Assembly (NCBI RefSeq): GCF_030936135.1
Contig: NC_082618.1
Span: 8,777,034 to 8,841,033, forward strand
Source: Gavia stellata
Taxonomy: Eukaryota > Chordata > Aves > Gaviiformes > Gaviidae
Direction: 5' to 3'
Length of the DNA: 64,000 nucleotides
Shown: in pieces, positions 55,601 to 64,000 of the stretch
Layout: every line of letters starts with the position of its first letter
How positions within the stretch are numbered: position 1 is the stretch's first letter
Translations under genes and position numbers: made by a program
The notes under the pieces: generated by a model
Told to the model about the DNA's origin: nothing
What the model saw: only the letters and a program-made list of their open reading frames with translations
Database searches by the model: none

Positions 55601-58600
55601 CTATTTTTAAAACAGGGATGGGGAAAGCTTTGGGTGATTTTAAATCAAATCAATGCCTGGACAACAGGGCGCTGCTCCCACCCCCCACCCCCCCCCGCCT
55701 CCACTGCCAAGTTCCTCTTCCAAATCTCAGGTCTGTCTTCTGACAAACAACCTTCAGCGTCAACAGGATGGGGCTCCCGGGCCACCACGGCCACGAAAAC
55801 ACCCATCAGGAAACTGGCTGCAGGTCAGCCCCCAGCCTGGGCTGTGTGGGAAAGGCTGCACGATCTGGGACCGGCTCCGACCCTGTCTCCCCGGCCATTC
55901 CTGAACATTTTTAGTGTCGGCTGCAGCATTGGCTACCCAACCCCAAACTGTCCCCTGCCTTGGGCAGATGTCTGCTCCATTTGTGTCTCCTCAAAGAGGT
56001 GCTGCAGGGGCCGTGCTGTGACACTGCCTGCACCCCGGGAGCAGTGGGCATGTCCCCACTGTCTGGTGGCACCTACAATGTCCTCGGACATTGCTCTCCA
56101 GCATCCCCAACAGCTTCTGGTGCCACAAGTCCTTTAATGCATTGGAAGGCGATATTTGACAGAGTGCCTTCCCCAGGCCATTATTTCAATCACGATTTCT
56201 TGGCGAGGGGCAGGACAGGAGGGATCCGAGACCTCGCAGGCAACTGCTGCAGGTGCAGAGTGGCCATACGCACTGATGTCTGTGAAGCTCTGTCAGCTCA
56301 CAGAATCTTTTGGCCCTAAAAATGCAGCACTCGAGCTACAGAGCAAAACACAGGCAGGCAAGAGGAGCAGCTCTTTCCTGAGACATGGCAGCAGCTCCAC
56401 TGGTGCCCGGTCATCAGAGACCCCATCAGGCAGCACTCCAAATCCGCCTCACTCGGTAGTGATGGCAGCAGGGAAGGGGAGACTTTCACAGTGTTTTTAA
56501 TAGCAGGTCAGCAATTACCAGACAGCCACAACCCCTCTATTTGCTGCCACCAAGAAGATGCTAGCAAAGGTCAGAGTACCCAGGCAGCTTGGTTGTACAC
56601 CCTCTTGGTGCTATTTTTATCTAAGTTACTAATTACACATTACCTATATGTCACCAGGCTGATCAATACTAGTCTGAGGAATCAATACGGACGTGGATGA
56701 CGGTGCTGTTTGCCATTCAGAGACTGCACAAGCTGGGAAAAATAGGGCACCATTGATCCCAAAGGTGGGCTGAGATGCAGGGTGGGACGGGAGGCATGAC
56801 GGCGGCAGTGCCCACACGCTGCCTTCCTAAATAACACTGTGACACATGCACTGGTCCAGCCTCCTGGCCAGGGATCTGCCATGTCCGTGCTGCCCCCAGC
56901 ACGTGCCTGCATCCCAAGGCTGGGGCAAACCTCCCACCCGTTCCAGCAGCACTCCCAGGGGAATGGCACAGCCCACTTTAATCTGGGTTGCTTTTCAGTC
57001 CTTGGGAGGCAATGCATTTAAAAGATTCACGCTGATCTGAAAATGAACAATTTTCCCTCTTTATGTGTTCTTACCTGATGATTAGTGTCTTACGTAAGCA
57101 CAGGCTACTTCAAGCGTCTCCTGCATTTTGCTTTGCTGCTTAACTAACCAAAAGCTGAGGCCACCTCTGTAATGCCACCATCCTGCTTCTGCCAGCAAGA
57201 GGGACCTTGGCTGCAGAATGCAATCACATTTTGCAGGAAGAAGCTCTTAGGACTACCATGAAACTTGGGATTAAAGTGCAGCTAAGTAAGGGAATTGTAT
57301 AACTGGGGGTTTCTGCCTGTCTTGCTGGAGTCTCATGACTGTTCTGATTCTGTCGTAGCGATGCTAGGAAATTGCTCTTTGAAACCAAAAGAGCCTTAGA
57401 AAGGCACAGGCAGGTCAGGATCATTTGCCCTCAGCACTGGGTTGTCTTGAGCAGTGAGTTGATGGTGGTAGGATTAGACAGAGAGCAGCGTGGGGTGAAA
57501 GCAACCCTCTCCCCGAAGGCTTCCCTCACGCTTGAATGTGCCTGTGCCCTCGCCGAGGTGCAAAGCTCTGCAGCCTCCTCCTGCCAGGCCACTTCGCAGG
57601 CACGTCTTGGAGACCAGGGAAAGGATCTGCAGCCATGGGGCGGCTGGGGGTGCATCCAGTTACCGACCACCGATGGATCGGCCACCACTTGCCTGCAAAG
57701 CAAGAGCCCTTTGCCTGAAAAGCGCATGGTGAAAAGCTTCCAAAAAGCAACACAATCCTGTTTTTTATTGAGGCTTTTAGAGTAGCAAAAGGAGCCGTGG
57801 AGGGAGGCTGCTAGTCCCCGCTGCCCGCCTATGAAGACTTGTTGCTTTTCCTAAGCAGCAGATGCAATCCGCTTTGGTGCCAGAGTACAGTCACCAGCAG
57901 CTTAATCCAACAGCAGATCCATAATCCTTCCCTTAGTCCCACAAGCCCCAAAAGCAGAAATCTGCCTGGATTTGCTGTTTGATGGGGTTTATTCAGCCTC
58001 GGCTCAAATCTCAGTTTCCACCGGTAGCGAGCCTCACTCCCCTGGAAAGGTCATTCCCATGGGAGCGCAGATGCTCCCGGGCCGGGGAGCAGACATGGTC
58101 CACGCTGGAAACCCCGCAGAGGCTGCTTTGGCTCTCAGCACCCCCGGTCTTCAGGACACTCCCCAATGCAGTGGCACTGCTTGGTACTGTATGGGCTGTG
58201 TGTGACAGCTCAGAGCGGGGCCTCGGGGCTCCCCAGGGCATCACCGACGGGTGCCCGTGGGTGAAGCCAGTGCCTGAGACACTGTGATGGCTCCGCGCTC
58301 CTTCCAGCAGCTTTGCCACTGGCAATCACTTGAAAACTGGTCTGAGCGCTTTGCAGAGATAAACTGTAATGTCCAGCTATAAACCCCAGGTCCCTGGCAC
58401 AGCACCTGGAAGCCACCAGAGAGGCTGCACAGGCACAGCCAGCCCTGGAGAACATCCCCTGCCCTCCCCTCACAGCCCCATATGGCAGGAGATATTTCTC
58501 CTTGGAATTAACTCCTATTTTTAAAATGCCAGCAAAGAGACTTTTGCTGAAAAATGACTGTGGCAGGATTTCAGCTCTGCACCCATTTGCACTCCCTGTT

Positions 58601-61600
58601 CCCGGGGTTAGCCCCAGGGCCCCTCTCCATCAGCAGCGATGGGCTGCAGCTGGGGGTTGGCACTGCCCCACTGACCCACACATAAATGGGGCCAGCTTGG
58701 CCACCTTAACTCTCTCTGGTGGTGCTGCTATGCAGGTTTGGGAGGAGGTATCACAGCAGAAATTTAATTTTAGTGAGCTGGCAACATGCTCAGGGAGTGA
58801 GCCCTGTCTCTATTCTCTCTGGGGCAGCTCTGACTTTGTTTGTAGGGTGTGAGAGCTGAGCAAATGTTCTGTCTTTTATCCTTCCTCCTTTCCCTGTTGC
58901 TCTGCTGCTCATTTACTCTTTCATTAGGGATCATCCTCTTGTCATTTGTGTGGATATGTTGGTGGTTTTTTTTTTCTAAGGGGTGGGTGCCAGGCATCAG
59001 GAATCATGTGTTCCATGTATGGTGGCAATTAGCCCAGCTCTGAACCCCGATGGCATGTCTGTGTCTGCAATTAATGCTCTGCTCTATTTGTATGAGGCTT
59101 CTATCTTCCTTCCTTCTGGGGCTGGAAAAGACACAGCTTGGATTGCTAAAAAATAGGAGGAAAGTGTTAAAGACATAGCTTGACCCTGACTGCCCCTTGC
59201 TGTGGGGCTGCTCTCAGGATTGGGTCTTGTTTGGTTCAGCTTGGACTCTGCACCTGGATTTATGTGAGTGTGGCTCAGGGCATCTGTCTGATGTGGTGCA
59301 GAGCCTGTGGGGACCAATTCTGGCTCTGCCGGTGCCTCTGTTCATGCACTTTATAGCATGTTTCATGCTCCTGGCTGAATGCACCTGGCCCTTTATTGGA
59401 AAATTAGATTGCCTGATTCAATGTTTTGTAGTATTAAGCTTATCTACTCATGCCTTTGGTGTTCTGCAAAATACCTTGAGTTGGTTTTGTGGGATAGGAA
59501 AATAGGAGCAAATTCTGATTTTAGGGGGGAAATGTCGGGACAGGCAGAGGGAAGGTGCCTGTGGGACTGGCTGTGCTTCAGGGAAACCTGGGCTTTGGGA
59601 GAAATGTGGCCCCCTCCTCCCTCACGCTGCTCCATGGGTATCTCGTGGTGGTTTTCAGGGGCTCCCCTGGCAGAGCTGCCTCCTCTCCCCCACCTCCCCA
59701 TCAGAAAGCTGCTGTACTAAACCTCATGGGCTTGCTCTGCTTTCCTTCTCTCCCATGTAAATTCATCTCCCCTAAAACCCCTGCTTTTCTCTGAGATAAT
59801 GTGATTTTGGGGGAGGAATTTCTCTTGCTGTCACCCCAGCTGCACCTGATTTCTAATGAAGAGCTTCCTCCTGGGGAGGGGGGAAACAGGGAGAGAAATT
59901 ATTGGGGGGGGGGGGGGGGGGGGGCAGCATTTCTGAATCCAAATACATTAAACCATTTAATTCTGTTGACTCAGGGCTGTCTCACTCTGAATGGGAATTA
60001 ATCCACAGCGAACCAAAATTAAAAAGCGCAATACAAAATGCTTAGCAAGGCACCGCCAGGGTTTAAAGCAACCCATTAGCTTGCTCAAATGTACCCAGTA
60101 AATTTTCATTTGTCAATAACGCTTAGAGCTTACAGTTTATTTACAGCCTGTTCAATATTATCAAAACCCCTCAGAGCACCTCATTTGTATTTATCTGCCA
60201 CAGTCAGTTTCCTTCCCAGGGACTCTTCCTAATCCCTTGCCTTACACCCGCTTGTCTCTCGTTGCAGAGCCTGGCGCAGCAGGGATGTGCTACCCCCTTG
60301 GGCAAAGGTAATGCAGGTTCCCCCTTTCCATCCCACTGCTCTCCTGCATGGGAGACCACCCTCAGGGCCACCCTGAGCCACCTCCCAGTGACCTGCACCA
60401 TTCCTGGGCTGGGACTGAGACCTGTGGGCACGGGGCTCCTCCAGCCTCTGCCCTGCATCCAGGGGACCCATCAGCCACCAGCCAACATAGGGGGTGATGG
60501 CAATGCCCAAATTGTGGCTTAAGGGATGCATTGGTCACTAGTGATGGGGCACAGGGGGGTGCAGCTGCCTATGCCCACCCACAGCCCGGCTGAGCCGGAG
60601 CAGCCGTGGCTAATGGACCAGACCCCTCCATCTGTTCCCAAATCGGCTCCCACGGGATGAGCCCTGGTGAGGAGAGTGCGTAACAGGATTTCCCCTGAAA
60701 GCTGCTTGAATGCTGCCAGGCAGATAACGAAGCCTGGCTGGCCCTGAGGATTTCTCCAAGGAAAGGAGTTTACTCTCAGGCACAGACACAAATGGGCGGC
60801 TTAATCTCCTGTCGTGGCTCATGTCCAGTTGAGGTTGTTTGGTCCAATGCTTCAGCTCCTGGAGATGCAGCTCCCTGCAGTGGAGACCGGTCTCGGGTGG
60901 GGTTTGTCCCTCCGCAGGGAGCACAGAAGGGAGACAGACCTTCCCCAGCTGCCTGCCTCCTCCCCTCTGCATTAGTGCTTCTCTGAGGCAGAAGGATAAG
61001 CAATTGCAATGGAAATAGAAGCAAATGCAGCATCAAGAGGGCTGCCCAGGGAGGCCAAGGGGAGTTGCAGGACAGGATGGGCACCGGCCTGTCTCGGCTG
61101 TAAGGCTCAGAGAGGGAAATCCCACCAGAGGCGTAACTGCAATGAGGCCCAGATGAGACTGCAAGCTTCACAGGAGGGATCTGCTAGACCCCAGGAGGTG
61201 CAGCAGCACCCTGCCAGCAGGCAGCCTGGTCTCCACTGCTCGCTGCAGCCCCCTGCCCTACGCGAGCCTGAGCGGGGGGCAGTGGGTGGGACCTGCAGCC
61301 CAGGATCCCTGCCAGAGACCTGTGTATTTGGGTGGAGGGGATTTTCAATAGATTTTATAAGCATGGATACAGGAGGCAATTGCTAAAGCAAAGGGCTGCT
61401 CTCTTTTCTCCCAGCATAGGTTAGGGTTTGCAAGTGCCTCTTGCTGCTGAGATCCAGGATGCTGTGAATGGCTGGGCAGCACCATGGGTAAACCCCATCT
61501 TTCCACCCCAAAAAGCAAATTCCCCGTCACTTGCCTGCTGCTGTCTGCATGTAGCCAGCCAGGGTGCAGACTCGCCTCTCGCAGGCTCCGCCGGGCAGCA

Positions 61601-61673
61601 GGACGGCGACGATGGCCAGCAGCGAGCTGAGGGCCAGCAGGGCACAGCCGCCCGCACACAGCACGGCGCTCGT
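10394..61673 (-). CDS. LHFPL-family tetraspan membrane protein gene, 3' two coding exons (LHFPL7-like)
   Basis: LHFPL proteins are four-helix membrane proteins; members include hearing-related LHFPL5 and synaptic LHFPL4. Two minus-strand exons, 61535-61673 and 10394-10620, join in phase (G+TG gives Val) to encode 121 residues. In order these are helix 2 (SAVLCAGGCALLALSSLLAI), a short cytoplasmic link with RRVCTLAGYMQTAA, helix 3 (FIMASGLLVYPFGF), an extracellular loop with two cysteines (RFCENSDIYYAGDC), helix 4 (GWGYMLAIVGVMLSVFLPFF) and a short tail ending PTIL. The loop pattern C-x10-C-x3-GWGYM-AI fits LHFPL7 (TMEM211) better than LHFPL1-6 from memory, but the paralogue is not certain. 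Helix 1 and the large first loop are missing and should be encoded by exons beyond the right edge. The intervening intron is about 51 kb and of GC-AG type. No internal stop is present. Confidence 0.8.
10621..24000 (-). other. LHFPL-like giant intron, 3' AT-rich part
   Basis: No exon, RNA gene or intact repeat recognised. Open frames such as 11067-11528 (-), 13299-13547 (-), 18450-18743 (+) and 22259-22741 (+) have no similarity to known families, no convincing splice sites and no conserved composition. The sequence is mostly AT-rich, with local GC-richer patches at about 12,500-12,860 and 22,250-23,450. A possible worn CR1-like fragment at 15,640-15,800 is listed separately. Confidence 0.6.
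15640..15800. repeat. Possible worn CR1-like LINE fragment
   Basis: The order of the phrases ATTCCAACCCCAT, TCATCAAGAAGTTTCCTC and ATCCATTACCTCCCTT resembles, at low identity, the order of phrases in the 3' part of avian CR1 elements read antisense. This is visual similarity only and may be chance. No terminal repeat or target duplication is visible. Confidence 0.2.
25061..25127. repeat. Relic of an ancient palindromic amniote repeat
   Basis: The left half AAATCCTACCCGTACTGAG and the right half CACTGACCTCATTAGGCCAG, followed by GTTTTG, are approximate reverse complements. This is the shape of a palindromic repeat I recall as frequent in turtles and crocodilians, with AAATCCTG...GAAGTCAATGG arms. 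It is heavily diverged. I cannot name the repeat family with confidence. Confidence 0.4.
30497..30511. repeat. Poly-A run (15 bases)
   Basis: An uninterrupted A tract. No retroposed gene body, poly(A) signal or target-site duplication is visible upstream, so it is listed as a simple homopolymer. Confidence 0.85.
35266..35360. repeat. Relic of an ancient palindromic amniote repeat (second copy type)
   Basis: The string GTCCAGATTTTGTCTCAG at the left, CCACTGAGATCA in the centre, and CTCAGATTTACAACC at the right matches, in order and spacing, a palindromic sauropsid repeat. I recall its arms as CAGATTCTGATCTCAGTTAC and TCCAGATTTACACC, around a CCATTGAAGTCAATGG centre. The agreement over about 90 bases is better than for the relic at 25,061. 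The family name is not known to me. Confidence 0.5.
37401..37420. repeat. Poly-G tract (20 bases)
   Basis: Twenty consecutive G residues on the + strand. It can form a G-quadruplex; on the sense strand of the LHFPL-like transcript (-) it is a C tract. Such tracts are common sources of length error in sequencing. It creates artificial Gly/Pro runs in the open frames crossing it (for example 37291-37620 + and 37389-37913 -). Confidence 0.95.
38200..38240. repeat. Possible CORE-SINE/MIR-type scrap
   Basis: GTGGCTCAGGAGACCTGG, followed by TTTTAATTCTTAGTAC, resembles the tRNA-derived B-box region of MIR-like SINEs (GAGACCTGGGTTC-type). Only about 40 bases align by eye, so it may be chance. Confidence 0.3.
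54623..54736 (-). mobile_element. CR1 LINE 3' tail fragment
   Basis: The + strand reads TCAGAATCACAGAATCACTA, then AGGTTGGAAAAGACCTGTAA, GATCATCAAGTCCAACCATC, and ACCACCATGCCCATTAAACC followed by ATGTCCCACATC. This is the well-known avian CR1 3' end in antisense, so the element points to the - strand with its 3' terminus (the ATTCTGTGATTCT-type octamer repeats) at about 54,623. Only about 115 bases are recognisable; the element is 5'-truncated, as most CR1 copies are. It is the best single clue that this is bird DNA. Confidence 0.9.
55677..55702. repeat. C-rich tract (i-motif / minus-strand G-quadruplex type)
   Basis: About 26 bases of nearly pure C interrupted by single A or G. The minus strand, which is the sense strand of the LHFPL-like gene, would carry the G-rich version and could form a G-quadruplex in the intronic RNA. 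Confidence 0.75.
59904..59924. repeat. Poly-G tract (21 bases)
   Basis: Twenty-one consecutive G residues on the + strand, about 1.6 kb from the penultimate LHFPL-like exon and inside its downstream intron. Together with the tract at 37,401 it is one of two uninterrupted G runs of about 20 in the same intron. Confidence 0.95.
61535..61673 (-). CDS. LHFPL-like gene, penultimate coding exon (helix 2)
   Basis: Read on the minus strand, the acceptor is gcgtgtcctttcag|ACG, with a branch-like CTGAC about 25 bases upstream. The exon is 139 bases: 46 codons plus one base. It encodes TSAVLCAGGCALLALSSLLA, then IVAVLLPGGACERRVCTLAG and YMQTAA. The SAV-x-GG-x-LLAL helix matches the start of helix 2 in the family, and the exon ends in the same place relative to helix 3. 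The donor is CAG|GCAAGT, a consensus GC-AG donor. Codon third positions are nearly all G or C. The longer open frames in the other two frames here (61345-61719, 61421-61840) are shadows of this exon. Confidence 0.78.
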
Positions 61674-64000
61674 CTGAAAGGACACGCAGGGCTGTCAGCG
61701 AGGTCGTCCCCCCCGCCACGACACCTCCCCAAGAATCCCCCCTCTTGAAGTGGAAAGTGGGGCCCGGTCATGGGTGGCTTCTCCCACCTCTTCCCTTCCA
61801 CCTTCTGCTGCTTAAATTCACTGTTAAGTCTTGAGCCCACAGTTTACCTGTCACCTGGTCCCAGGGGTTATTAGTATTCGGGCTATGGTGATAATAGCAA
61901 ACCTGTTACATGCATGAAGGGCTACATCACTAACACAAGTGCCATCAGGTGCCTGCAACGCGTGTCAGTGCCTCCACTGAGAGCCAAAATGTATCTCATG
62001 AGAGCGCCCGCCCCTGCAAGCCTGGCAATTAGAAGGTATTTTGCCAACGATGCTCCGTGTCAGGGAACCGGCTCCTGCAAAGGTTTCGTTGCAGCCAGCC
62101 TCCGCCGCCACGGCAGGCTGCTCCCACCCCTTAGCCCAGCTCACCTCCGGCAGCCCCACCAGCCTTTCCCTGCAGCAGCCACCTCTTTGACATAGCCTCT
62201 TTTGCAACAAAACTGGGTTGTTTGGGGCTGGTACTCAATCCCAGCTCACACTGTGGGATGATGCTTTGGGGTGCCAGAAGCTACAGGAGTGCCCGGTGGG
62301 CAGCGTTTTCCCCGGGGGCTGGCACAGTGCGGAGGGGCAGTGAAAGGGGAGGCCAGCACGGCAGCCTGTCCCCCTGTCATCACCTGGCTGGGGTGGAAGC
62401 GGTTTTGCTATTTAATATTCTGGCAGTATGAGGCAAACTGCATCAGCATCTAGAACTGGGAAAAGCACTAATTTATGGCAAAAATAGCTCGCCCTTGGGT
62501 ATGGGCACCCAATTACTCCACTGTTGTTGTTTCTGTCCCCATTGCAGGTGACATTTCCACCTCTGCCGACGGGATGGCATTGGCAGAGAGGTGGTCCCCG
62601 TAGTGGCAGGGACACGTGCCAGCCCAGCCAGGGGCACAGCGTGACCACGGGCAGCGAGGGGACCCGTGCCTCCAGCACCCAGCTCATGGCAGCCTTCAAA
62701 CAGCGCGAGGGCACCTCGGTCCCGGCATTGCAGCAGCCACATCAAGTCCTGTCATTTCACAGCATTTCACGGCAAATTCCACGGAACGCTCCTGCCTTTG
62801 GTGAGTCACCCTGCAGTTACGTCAGCGTCTTGGCTCCCTAAAGCAGTACAGCTGTAAGACACGTCTCAGCCCCATTTTCCTAATAACCTATGCGGGAGCT
62901 GCCCTGAGGAGCTCAGGTCCCACCTCCACCCGCCCTTGTCCAGCCCTCTCGCCCTGCTGAGACGTTCTGGTTAAAAATGCACAATTTTCCCCTTTTACTT
63001 TGCCCCCTATATTTCAGCTTTTGGGCAACTGTGGTTACGGTAGGAACAAACCCAATCCATGTTTCCATTTGGTCCCGCTCACCAAAGAGGTTACAAATCA
63101 GGAGTAAAAAATCTGCTAAATGTAAGTTATGCTGCAGGAACCACAGGCAGGCTGAGCGGGGGAAGAGGAATTGGGTTTACCCTGTGATGGTTACAGGGGG
63201 GGTCCAAACAGCTGAAAAAACCCTCCAGCACTAGCGGTGCTGCCCCACGGGTCTGGCACTGCCCTACATCTACCTGCGTTACTTCCTGCTGAGCTGTTTT
63301 TTAGCAGCAGGACTGGCGGGTGCTGTGATGGCAGAGCTGCTGCCTGCCGGGTCCTCCCAGGGAGCTGCCGCCACTCCGAAAAGGGACACGCTGGTGCTGG
63401 TGAGGGAAAGGCCAGGGGAGCACGAGCACTGTCCCAACACCCTGGTGCGTGCGCTTCCCCCGGTGCTGTGCAGTGATTAGAAATCAGCATCTTATTTATA
63501 GTCTATTTATAAACCACACAAGCAATGCAAACGCTGTCCCAGCAATAAATTAATTCCTGACATGCAATGTAAAAGGCACAGCAGTGCAAACAGCTACCAA
63601 GAGAAACAGAGAGGCTGTTTCGGCAGGGACTGTGGCAGCAGGGGTATCTGCTCCTCTCCAGTGCCTTCCAAGCCACTGAGACCCAAAGAGACAAGTGCTG
63701 CTTCAGGGCAAAAGAGACGAGGCTGGGACACCCCCAGCAGGGACCACCCCCTTATCCCTTCCATAGCCCAGGACGGATCCATGACATTTACGATGGGATG
63801 GGTGACCCCATCGCACAGGACCCACAGGAGCAGCAGCCGTGGCCCTTGCTCCCCACCGCTCCCAGGGCAGCAGGGCAGCGAGGAAATACAGACTCATAAA
63901 AAAAAGAGAGATTACTCTGCCTGGCGTCTGAGTTTCACCTTCCACCCAGCAACATGCAAACCATCCTCCTTCATGAGGACCATTAATTATTCAGAGCGAT
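61674..64000 (-). other. Upstream (5') sequence of the LHFPL-like gene, no exon found
   Basis: GC-rich sequence 5' of the penultimate exon on the gene's strand. The exon expected here or further out should encode helix 1 and the first loop and leave in phase 0. I searched by eye for a Trp-containing end followed by a donor and found nothing convincing, so these exons probably lie beyond the window. Open frames at 62412-62745 (-), 63191-63490 (-) and 62524-62841 (+) have no similarity to LHFPL proteins. Confidence 0.55.

Larger units (their letters stand above)
44001..61534 (-). other. LHFPL-like giant intron, 5' GC-rich part
   Basis: Base composition is visibly GC-richer than to the left. 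Many overlapping open frames appear on both strands, the longest 55388-56137 (+, 249 codons) and 51300-51899 (+, 199 codons). They look like random GC-rich translation (Pro/Ala/Ser/Gly/Arg/Cys/Trp-rich, no domain), and their frames overlap other equally open frames. One CR1 tail, one 21-base poly-G and one C-rich tract are listed separately. The stretch at 49,470-49,620 is an AT-rich island with TAAT-like motifs inside GC-rich DNA. No exon or RNA gene is supported. Confidence 0.6.

Noticed and set aside
55388-56137. Longest open frame in the window (249 codons, + strand)
   Set aside because: No recognisable domain, composition typical of translated GC-rich intron, crosses a C-rich tract, overlaps several equally open frames, and no splice or promoter context supports it.
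61421-61840. 139-codon open frame (-) and its neighbour at 61345-61719
   Set aside because: Both are shadow frames over the true LHFPL-like exon, which reads in the third frame with proper splice sites.
62145-62210. Minus-strand frame ending at a GTGAGC donor
   Set aside because: A good donor motif but the wrong protein (Cys/Arg-rich, no first-loop features) and no acceptor recognised.
63941-63985. Possible LHFPL-like upstream exon ending Trp-Lys before a GTGAAA donor (-)
   Set aside because: The Trp-Lys|GT pattern fits the expected exon end, but the preceding residues do not resemble the family and an in-frame stop lies about 15 codons upstream with no acceptor.
1-64000. CRISPR arrays, tRNA/rRNA genes, intact LTR or DNA transposons, endogenous viral genes
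   Set aside because: I looked for evenly spaced repeats, cloverleaf-like tRNA boxes, long terminal repeats and reverse-transcriptase or Gag-like open frames and saw none.

Overview
The window reads as nuclear DNA of a bird. Its coding content is short exons with GT-AG (once GC-AG) splice sites in a sea of non-coding sequence. A CR1 retroposon tail of the type common in birds lies at about 54,623-54,736, and both recognisable genes are vertebrate families. The species cannot be told from the sequence. I see no bacterial, plasmid, phage or CRISPR features, no RNA genes and no intact mobile element.

Layout. (1) 1-6,289, + strand: a complete coding set for SPATA22, a meiosis-specific recombination protein. 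It has eight coding exons within 5 kb, phases that join without a break, and a predicted product of 365 aa. (2) 6,290-10,393: non-coding, AT-rich sequence between two convergent genes. (3) 10,394-61,673, - strand: the last two coding exons of a four-transmembrane LHFPL-family gene, most like LHFPL7 (formerly TMEM211). The two exons are about 51 kb apart and join in phase across a GC-AG intron. The 5' coding exons were not found and probably lie beyond position 64,000. (4) The 51-kb intron holds no exon I can support. It contains two long poly-G tracts, a C-rich tract, a CR1 tail, and weak relics of very old amniote repeats. Base composition moves from AT-rich on the left to clearly GC-rich on the right.

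The two genes are not known to work together. SPATA22 acts with MEIOB and RPA on single-stranded DNA during meiotic recombination; the LHFPL gene encodes a membrane protein. They are simply tail-to-tail neighbours. I found no new multi-gene system. The observations most worth checking are the very long GC-AG intron of the LHFPL gene, its position next to SPATA22, and the repeat relics and G-rich tracts inside it.
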